Below, one piece after another: positions 62,401 to 64,000 of a stretch of DNA of 64,000 bases. Made by a program: the position numbers and the translations under genes. Position 1 is the stretch's first letter. Every line of letters starts with the position of its first letter. A model generated the notes under the pieces. That model saw only the letters and a program-made list of their open reading frames with translations, was not told where the DNA came from and ran no database searches. Source of the stretch: Candidatus Leptofilum gracile (lineage in GTDB: Bacteria; Chloroflexota; Anaerolineae; Promineifilales; Promineifilaceae); contig JADJOJ010000004.1 in the NCBI GenBank assembly GCA_016713825.1, positions 62,001 through 126,000 on the forward strand, written 5' to 3'.

Positions 62401-64000
62401 GGATTTTTGGTTATTCAAGGGCAAGCAGAAAGAGACGGCGGTATTCCCTACCAGATTTGGCGCGAGCCTGTGCGGCGGCTGGTGTTAACCACCGATCTCA
62501 GCGACGTAGAAGCCGGAATCTTAAAAGAGTTCATCCCAGACCTGCCTCAGCTGCTGGCGCGCGTCATCCCCAATGCCCCCACCTTAACCGGTTCCGCCCA
62601 TTACGAGCGGCTGCTTTTTACCATCCTGGCGGTGTTCCGGCGGCAGCAAACCCCCGTGTTGCTCCTGGTGGAAGACCTCCACTGGACCCAAGAAAGCCTC
62701 ATCTGGCTCAAAACGTTGAGCCAATTGGTCAAAAGATTGTCCCTGCTCATTGTAGGCACCTATCGCGACGATGAACGGCCAGATTTGCCCCAGCTGCTGC
62801 CCCAGGCCCAGGTAATCAAATTGTCGCGGCTGAACAAAGCAGACATCGCCAGTTTAACCGAGGCGATGTTAGGCCCGGCAGGTACAGAGCCAGCTTTGCT
62901 CAATTTGCTGCAGCAAGAGACCGAAGGCAACATCTTTTTTATGGTCGAAGTGATGCGGGCCTTGGCCACAGAGGCCGGGGATTTGAGCCAGGTTGGGCAA
63001 ATGACGCTGCCCCAGGCGGTGCTGGCTGGGGGCGTGCAAGACGTGTTACAGCGTCGCATCGGTCGAATGCCTGAATGGGGACGGCCGTTGCTGCAATTGG
63101 CTGCGGTATACGGCCGTCAGTTTGATCTGCACGTACTCTCTGCCCTGGCCCCCCACACAGAATTATCGCCCTGGCTCACCGTAGGCGCCGAAGTTGCCCT
63201 CTTTGACGTTCAGGAAGACCAATGGCGCTTTAGTCACGACAAGCTGCGCGAAGCCGTGCTCGCCGACCTGCCCCAGGCGGCGCAAAAGAGCCTCCACCGG
63301 CAGGTGGCTAAAGCCATTGAACAATTGTACCCAGACGACGAAACGCGCAGCGCCCAACTGATGGAGCATTGGCGCAATGCCGGCGACATTGCCAAAGAGC
63401 TACCTTACATTCTGAAATTTGTGCAGCAAGTGTCGCACAGCCGCAACGATTTTCAGTATGCTCTGGAATTAATTGCCCGTGGCTTTTCCCTGGCAGAACA
63501 GCTCCAGGATGTACCTGTGCAGCTAGAGCTGGCCATTATGCAAGGTTCCACGCATGACGGATTGGGTGAATACGCGGTGGCCCAGAGCTGTTTTGAGCAG
63601 GCCCTGCCCAAAATCCAGGCCTTGGGCCTCTCCCGACTTGAACGCAGAGCCCACAATACCCTGGCTCACGTGGCCTGGCAGCGCGGCAACCAGCAGGCCA
63701 TGGTCAACCACGCTACCCAGGCTTTTGCCTTAAGCCGCAAAATGGACGACGCTTCTGGCCTGGTCCACAGCCTAAACCAGATGGGCCTCGCCTACGACAA
63801 TGCTGGAGATCTGGCCAAAGCTCGCGACTATTATCACCAATGCCTGGAAGTTGCCCGCAACATCGAAAAAGATCACTACTTTGCTTCCATCGCCCTCAAC
63901 AATATTGGCGAAGGCCTGACCGACGAAGGCGATTACCTCGGCGCGCATCGGTATTATTTAGAGGCTTACGAAATTGACCAACGGCGCGGAGATCGGCATG
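44401..64000 (+). CDS. Giant tandem Ser/Thr kinase - P-loop ATPase - TPR protein (at least six modules), 3' end outside window
   Basis: One open reading frame runs from ATG 44401 to the end of the window: at least 6,533 codons, above 700 kDa. Module boundaries and many internal lines were read in frame and no stop codon was found. It consists of at least six repeats of about 1,070-1,190 residues. Each has an N-terminal Ser/Thr kinase (LGEGGMGxVYRATDRLTG, VALK, HRDLKPDN, DFG, GTPLY(L/M)APEL), a STAND-like AAA ATPase (FVGREAEMAQL, GGESGVGK(T/S), LLLxEDLH, GTYRxDE), and a TPR-rich C-terminal part. Kinase halves are almost identical between modules; TPR parts differ. Single kinase-ATPase-TPR proteins (PknK-like) are known; a covalent array of six is not known to me. 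The ATG has only a weak ribosome site. Confidence 0.93.
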   Translation, partial: MTKDLGTVNGRYQLHHKLGEGGMGIVYRATDRLTGDTVALKQVHLSDKLPISNNLAPNATDDELRLALAHEFQILAGLRHPHIISVLDYGFDGEKRPFFTMTYLPESENILDAAKDAPFERKIELIQQLLQALAYLHRRGVLHRDLKPDNVLVAEGSVRLLDFGLSASDTMSSESIGTPLYLAPELFEDASHSTAADLYAVGVILYQLFTGVHPFVPFDFKFLDRVLAEAPDLEKVDVRLRPFLAQLLAKTAEERFPTAPEALFALAAALNQPPPPETAAIRESYLQAAKFVGREAEMAQLTEALNQAASGKGSAWLIGGESGVGKTRFISELRTQALVSGFQVLRGQTAEDGGFPYEAWREPVRQLVATLPEIDDLATSVLLPLVPDIAQLLNRLVEPAPELKEDAAQARLFTTIARLFWQAERPLLLILEDLHIAEASLLPLPYLTRLVTEYPLLILGSYRSDERPTLPTELAGMTHLFLPRLTADAMSDLSAAMLGDAGRDEAIQALLQRETEGNAFFAVEVVRALAEEAGRLGDISQMTLPETLLPNGIQDIVQRRVSKLSSDARALLVKTAVAGRELELSLIQYLSDGLDIANVWLPLCADAAILEVQNGVWQFSHGKIRDGLLAELSQIEKSSLHDEIALAIETVHPDDETQAVRLAYHWHEAQNQDKERTYVEIAGQQAAAQYAHQDALRYFNRALALNVDDDFDKRYILHEACLEAYRFTGDVDRQQETLHTMAELARSLDDKQKQVGVLIEQGQFYFKSGQFTEAMDIFAQSVEQAQIHNLKIYELRALIQQATVLRDRRMLTEAIEKLEQASSILEHIDQPLEHIQLCNARGVLASYSGNLRHSIEYHEEALQLSRAQNSPVEIQKVLSNLASIHRMLGEFEQAEAYFQEALKIAQQIGYVYGESILLNNMGIFYSNLGKYERAIATISASLVLSRQVGNWPNYSFSLNNIGVAYHAIGDFAHAKQYLQQAIKQKQALNHIWSEAYSWNMLGHLLLNSEEQEEALNAYQTAESLQANLSQTPTLVETWAGLATTFAHLDNLAKAQQYAEQVWAHLQEKSFDGEWEWAGTALHLYAAFGQLDDGRATAVLQQAYAELQKRAANIATKASREKFRTLVPENRRIIELYHQLADQNKTAFSEQIVGTINGRYHLQTKLGEGGMGTVYRATDRLTGDTVALKQVYLSDKLQLSDSLAPGASEDELRLALAHEFQILAGLRHPHIISVLDYGFDGKKRPFFTMTYLPESENILDAAKDAPFERKIELIQQLLQALAYLHRRGVLHRDLKPDNVLVAEGSVRLLDFGLSATEQIGNDSIGTPLYLAPELFHGQRYTSAADLYAVGVMLYQLLLGQHPFEPFDHKFLDRVLEDAADFSQVDARIRPFLAQLLAKTAEERFPTAPEALFALAAALDQPPPPETAAIRESYLQAAKFVGREAEMAQLTEALSQAASGKGSAWLIGGESGVGKSRLLNELQTQALVAGFQVWRGQAIAEHGAFFQVWQEIVGTLALHTALSELEAGILKEMYPKLELLLGRSIPDVPRLEGSAHLQRLVNTLVGLIQRQKQPVLLLLEDLHWAHESLRPLEQLVYELDGQPLLIVGTYRNDERPKLPTELGRAVQLLTLLPFNESGVQELTEAMLGRAGKQPELVAQLLQETEGNVFFLVEVLRAWAEVAGGLGEVRRETAVPHQLLTGGILQVVKRRLQKVPQNYQPLLRLAAIGGRQLDLNVLARLRETVDLQAWLLACNEAMVLEVTDNTWRFAHDKLREGLLQNLDTAAKKQGHQQVATAIEAIYDHPEEQAVILATHWREAGNPTKEIYYSLKASEQLHHAGNFEQVIELLERLRTEFAAIIDDADSFTVLHLLGEAYRGTNQYTHSLARCQAALVLARQRADQQAIVNQLIGLGWSIWGQLQYEDRLRDKAGWEAAEACFQEALPLAETLGDQVGMGRCLHNLGLVFAVRDRDVKKGLGYMQRGLHVVQAVQKPEYLLISLYDIGLFTMEHDLAAGKAYFFQALALAHEVGRPRIIRYILQSLTNVALFEADWPSFERHLQELTQFSKNRRDFFYTAVNRLAAILAIHRGELDLAQHHIGLNLNNHDRPHLDTTFEHCQQGAVALLRADRAQLTDSLTRGLSNVKKAPVAHVAYLAALQAGAYLLAAENEKGGAWLSLAEAHLTTSANRVQERAHHVTDVLAQLRHKFQTQLATDAVQADQARAAQLSLATILAEWTQAEPDSPSFVQAVESMLFGQLETINGRYQLHHKLGEGGMGTVYRATDRLTGETVALKQVHLSDKLQISDSLAPGATEDDLRLALAHEFQILAGLRHPHIISVLDYGFDEGKRPYFTMTYLPESQNILEAAKDQPFDRKIELIQQLLQALAYLHRRGVLHRDLKPDNVLVAEGGVRLLDFGLSASDTRSSESIGTPLYLAPELFEGASHSTAADLYAVGVIFYQLFTDVHPFAPFDFKFLDRVLAEAPDLEKVDVRLRPFLTQLLAKKPEDRFATIHLALTTLAQALDQPLPQETSAIRESYLQAAKFVGREAEMAQLTDLLRQKETAVWLVGGESGVGKTRLLDELRSRALVDGWQVLTGQAVPEGGLPYQLWQEVVPHLALTTPLRDLEASVLHQIAPGLDRLLGRQIAPPPALEGTAVQQRLVLTLVSVLQRQTQPIVLLLEDLHWAHESLAPLQQLLKVLDQTPQLLVIATYRSDEQPHLPEKLPGAHLLPLNRLNEAQVAELSQAMLGAQANKPEIVSLLTKETEGNTFFIVEVMRALAEEAGRLEEIGSLTLPNQILTQGMQQLLWRRIRQLSPADQQRLRLAAIAGRQLDLALLQQLNGAAETNGWLQRAAEVAILVPREGHWLFAHEKLRETLIATMDASSRQTQHRRLAEAIETLYPENVSYYLLLLEHWHQADDLDKELHYLLLVLETLVNITANYNYARQLIERVLPRLSPDDARCMALYSWLASTHIHQGDFKLAAPLAEQAYELATKLANTKEIAASLRKLGLIAARQGQHEKAVELVEQSRVLWQRLGDQYGEASCLTVLNQVCWRQGLLEEARAYSEQSLAIYQQVDDQINMAICLNDLGSITHLQGDDETALVYHQQSLAIRREIGDVQGEALSLGNLGVVAENLEKYDLATDYLRQGLAIFRSIGDRNSEGIVHFNFGMIAYRQDKQSAARDAFDAGLAIFRQLGEQYGIAYCLTMLGFVSLEQAQMEQAKQLFCQALPIAQSIPTVPVMLELVVGFARLDVAQERPRRAAELAGLVQQHPAQNTATLALLDVLLALLEGALPAAALAGAFEAGQRLELNTVLAELLSTAGVEDSPEMQTINGRYLLHTKLGEGGMGTVYRATDRLTGDTVALKQVHLSDKLQISDSLAPGATEDDLRLALAHEFQILAGLRHPHIISVLDYGFDGAKRPYFTMTYLPESQNILDAAKGQSFERKIELTQQLLQALAYLHRRGVLHRDLKPDNVLVADGSVRLLDFGLSASGNSGSDSVGTPLYMAPELFTGQAYSPAADLYNVGVILYQLLTGKHPFEPFDFKFLDRVLSEEPDWATVDERIRSFLAQLLAKTAEERFTTAPEALFALAAALNQPSPPETAAIRESYLQAAKFVGREAEMTQFIQAINQAAAGTGSAWLIGGESGVGKTRLISELRTRALVNGFLVLHGQAKQEGGGLPFQIWREPIRHALVASSDVDDLTASILLPLVPDIGQLLQREVRPAPELDSRAAQLRLFTTIGTLLQKLARPILLLLEDLHWSRESLMPLPYLTQQIGRQPMLLIGTYRSDEQPHLPDTLPTMKLMPLNPLTAEMMLELSAAMLGDVGRQPEVVRLLQRETEGNAFFAVEVIRALAEQVGRLSDVGRMELPETLLPNGIHDVVQRRLARLPAATQDLLVLTAVAGRELELPLVKRLANGIDVENEWLPLCAEAAVLDIHRGQWQFSHGKIRDGLLAQFAPDQLATRHETVALALEALYAETPEQAARLAYHWGHAGHVEKEIAYAFQAGQHAAQQFSNEDAIAFFTQALDKIPAERAAQRYEILLAREAVYSLLATHRAKQQEDLNQLAELADALDNPVQPAVVALRRATFLRRDMQMEEAAVSARFVIQQAEVAGDEPLMLEGYVILGSTLRLLNVPDQAKAHLAYAVERFRPLKKPEKLGAALNELGLFLGTMGENLEATAYFEEALGIAQQIEDLALESRLLNNLSIQFLNAGDYLHAFSYLEKSLHISEKTGNLWGIGINTVNAGINFYHIGDYQQAKTTLRRCASIFYQVRDPFGETLALTFLCLIAERTGDVEPVQTLIEGSIQNAQTLKLNQVLGERLGLLGFLYKQQGQYEQAEALFEQAAAHCHSFGQKDALATIRFHQAMMAHKQNRREVAQAVYLELLALIQDSANTALRAPALSGLASLALAEGALDAATNRIEPVVQDILNEPLTDGWHNMRVAAQCYHILQAAQDARAAALLQKAYDTLQTRAQFIEDEAARRFALEAVPEHREIVQLYEAMQAGVAETAVSTPPVLETINGRYQLQQKLGEGGMGVVYRATDRLTGETIALKQVTLSNNLQVSDTLAPGASEDDLRLALAHEFQILAGLRHPHIISVLDYGFDEAKRPYFTMTYLPQSQNILAAAQDQSFERKIELIQQLLQALAYLHRRGVLHRDLKPDNVLVAEGGVRLLDFGLSASDKLGSDSIGTPLYMAPELFEEASYSQPADLYAAGVVLYQLLTGQHPFAPFDHKFLDRVLESAPDLEAVDERIRPFLHQLLAKTPQERFATAPDALLALAAALDQPPPPETAAIRESYLQAAKFVGREAEMSQLTQALEQAANGHGSAWLIGGESGVGKTRLISELRTQALVNGFQVLHGQMSQEGSLPYEAWREPVRHLVATLPKIDPFSASVLLPLVPDIEELIGSAVNPAPELAGAAAQTRLFTTIASLLRQADWPLLILLEDLQWSKESLQPIPFITRTIKDHAVVLIGSYRHDEQPDLPQRVPDMQLLSLPRFTVQEMSELSRAMLGDIGLQENVLTLIQQETEGNAFFAVEVVRALAEDVGKLRAIGQMPLPEQLLPKGIQNIIERRLKRIPAAARPLLQLAAVAGRELDIKLIEALANAVDVPTWWLPSCSNAAVLEVRNGRWQFSHDKIRQVVLMALPAATRAAHHGQIADALTIIYPEQPEMATQIAHHWQAAGNNEQEQRYRLVAANYAQEQFAYDDLLAHLDRVLVLTHDSDKTAYFDILTWQIKTLHLVGEADEESKALTKLIALAEETNEAEKIVVARIAQVEFLNVKGDFDTLNQLAQETADRFAEQVANKLVDLYPAWAWSKTLQGSYDEALAILDRAQPLLDGSNTFAEVRTIANRGTIAQRMGKYEEAIQAHSTALALAQKLGSPNRIISVLNNLASSYMEQNKVDKAVDYFEQALQLNQRVGNQIYQISLLINLGICRALLHDYALSQSLTKQALTLGETVGNQINVAIAAESLGHTSCFLGHFEEGLNYAQYSLGIIEKIAKNDAYLMGDIWQVMADNLFYLGRFDEAEEAYQAALTFRKELGVMERQAQTKAGLVRTILAKGEPERSLTALQAVLTFLDTLDAPDFSTLNLYLACYDVLKGNGLPEADTYLRTAYRLLETEAEKIEQDESRQIFWETHVVHREVVRLYAALPALADTAVSTPPVLETINGRYHLHTKLGEGGMGTVYRATDRLTGETVALKQVHLSDKLQISDSLAPGATEDDLRLALAHEFQILAGLRHPHIISVLDYGFDGAKRPYFTMTYLPQSQNILEAAKDQPFDRKIELIQQLLQALAYLHRRGVLHRDLKPDNVLVVNDHVRVLDFGLSISEKTSSESLGTPLYLAPEIFQGEPFTPAADLHAVGVLLYQFCTGNHPFAPFDHSFLDRLLKNAPDLAHVNEPIRPFLARLLAKTADERFATAPEALFALAAALNQPAPPETAAIRESYLQAAKFVGRKAELAQLTAALPQAARGAGSTWLIGGESGVGKSRLLSELRTLALVNGFLVIQGQAERDGGIPYQIWREPVRRLVLTTDLSDVEAGILKEFIPDLPQLLARVIPNAPTLTGSAHYERLLFTILAVFRRQQTPVLLLVEDLHWTQESLIWLKTLSQLVKRLSLLIVGTYRDDERPDLPQLLPQAQVIKLSRLNKADIASLTEAMLGPAGTEPALLNLLQQETEGNIFFMVEVMRALATEAGDLSQVGQMTLPQAVLAGGVQDVLQRRIGRMPEWGRPLLQLAAVYGRQFDLHVLSALAPHTELSPWLTVGAEVALFDVQEDQWRFSHDKLREAVLADLPQAAQKSLHRQVAKAIEQLYPDDETRSAQLMEHWRNAGDIAKELPYILKFVQQVSHSRNDFQYALELIARGFSLAEQLQDVPVQLELAIMQGSTHDGLGEYAVAQSCFEQALPKIQALGLSRLERRAHNTLAHVAWQRGNQQAMVNHATQAFALSRKMDDASGLVHSLNQMGLAYDNAGDLAKARDYYHQCLEVARNIEKDHYFASIALNNIGEGLTDEGDYLGAHRYYLEAYEIDQRRGDRH
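44416..47856 (+). repeat. Kinase-ATPase-TPR module 1
   Basis: 1,147 codons. The kinase has HRDLKPDN (His codon 44827), DFGLSASDT and SIGTPLYLAPEL; ATPase Walker A Lys is at 45376 (GGESGVGKTR) and Walker B LLLILEDLH near 45680. TPR units fill about 46380-47780 (SILLNNMGIFYSNLGKYERA, SFSLNNIGVAYHAIGDF). It ends in PENRRIIELYHQL, an element shared in form with modules 4 and 5. Confidence 0.9.
47857..51162 (+). repeat. Kinase-ATPase-TPR module 2
   Basis: 1,102 codons. It opens with GTINGRYHLQTKLGEGGMG. HRDLKPDN His codon at 48268, Walker A Lys at 48817 (GGESGVGKSR), Walker B LLLLEDLHWAHES. The C-terminal region has fewer clear TPR units (CLHNLGLVFAVRDRDV-like) and a different end from modules 1, 4 and 5. 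Confidence 0.9.
51163..54381 (+). repeat. Kinase-ATPase-TPR module 3
   Basis: 1,073 codons, the shortest complete module. It starts ETINGRYQLHHKLGEGG. HRDLKPDN His codon at 51574, Walker A Lys at 52114. Clear TPR series lie around 53520-54080 (NMAICLNDLGSITHLQGDDE, GEALSLGNLGVVAENLEKYD). The final segment is Ala/Leu-rich. Confidence 0.9.
54382..57954 (+). repeat. Kinase-ATPase-TPR module 4
   Basis: 1,191 codons, the longest module. It starts QTINGRYLLHTKLGEGG. HRDLKPDN His codon at 54793, Walker A Lys at 55342. The ATPase C-terminal part (AVAGRELELPLVKRLANG) closely follows that of module 1. It ends in PEHREIVQLYEAMQAGVAET plus the linker AVSTPPVL shared with module 5. Confidence 0.9.
57955..61395 (+). 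repeat. Kinase-ATPase-TPR module 5
   Basis: 1,147 codons. It starts ETINGRYQLQQKLGEGGMGV. HRDLKPDN His codon at 58366, Walker A Lys at 58915. TPR units lie about 60340-61040 (RIISVLNNLASSYMEQNKVD). It ends VVHREVVRLYAALPALADT plus AVSTPPVL, the same linker as module 4. Confidence 0.9.
61396..64000 (+). repeat. Kinase-ATPase-TPR module 6 (incomplete in window)
   Basis: 868 codons visible. It starts ETINGRYHLHTKLGEGG. HRDLKPDN His codon at 61807, Walker A Lys at 62356 (GGESGVGKSR), Walker B LLLVEDLHWTQES. The activation segment (VNDHVRVLDFGLSISEKTSS) diverges more than in the other modules. TPR units have begun (FASIALNNIGEGLTDEGDYL) when the window ends in open frame. Confidence 0.9.

Noticed and set aside
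44416..64000. Six separate adjacent genes instead of one
   Set aside because: No stop codon or new start with a ribosome site was found at any module join; the frame stays open through all five joins inside the window.

Overview
The window looks like a chromosomal segment of a Chloroflexota bacterium (Anaerolineae-like; inference). The signs are moderate-to-high GC, lipoproteins with VEVTRVVTETV-type repeats, a sugar-phosphate (SPU-type) microcompartment locus, kinase-ATPase-TPR proteins and gene-dense mixed-strand operons. No rRNA, transposase, integrase or CRISPR array was seen. There is one tRNA (Lys, TTT).

Layout. (1) 1-3450: the 3' end of an ABC exporter gene, then a hybrid histidine kinase. 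(2) 3465-12925, all minus strand: a bacterial microcompartment (BMC) locus. In transcription order it runs lepB, rpiB, deoC, YgiT-type zinc finger, BMC-T (double-layer type), BMC-H, BMC-P, nucleotidyltransferase, PduP-like aldehyde dehydrogenase, a 178-aa unknown, a receiver-ParA/CpaE-like fusion, BMC-T and a second BMC-P. All three core enzymes carry N-terminal amphipathic helices that look like encapsulation peptides. The chemistry implied is deoxyribose-5-phosphate to glyceraldehyde-3-phosphate plus acetaldehyde, then acetyl-CoA, inside the shell. (3) 13.1-31.2 kb: tRNA-Lys, a moeA-PBP fusion carrying an in-frame repeat insertion, a frameshifted PHP phosphoesterase, a large cadherin-like surface protein, CtaG-like, TrmH-like, phosphoesterase, malate dehydrogenase, methylmalonyl-CoA epimerase, two lipoproteins, a candidate ncRNA, a UshA-like nucleotidase and a fatty acid desaturase. 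(4) 31.3-32.5 kb: a RelE/HigA-type toxin-antitoxin pair and a small membrane protein. (5) 32.5-44.0 kb, minus strand: homoprotocatechuate meta-cleavage genes (hpaD, hpaE, hpaG-like), two paralogous P-loop proteins flanking an all-helical unknown, a TPP enzyme, cupin, AraC regulator and aminotransferase. (6) 44.4 kb to the window end: one uninterrupted plus-strand reading frame of at least 6,533 codons. It encodes at least six tandem Ser/Thr kinase - P-loop ATPase - TPR modules and runs off the window.

Two genome-scale signatures cover the window. The octamer palindrome ACGGCCGT occurs about 110 times by hand count, where one or two copies would be expected by chance. Many intergenic gaps, including most gaps inside the BMC operon, hold long inverted repeats built from short tandem units of several families; some of these run into or lie inside coding sequence.

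The strongest candidates for something undescribed are the giant tandem kinase-STAND polyprotein, the BMC operon carrying a phospho-receiver/ParA protein that could position or regulate the compartment, and the HIP1-like palindrome. All calls were made by reading sequence only; no database search was run.
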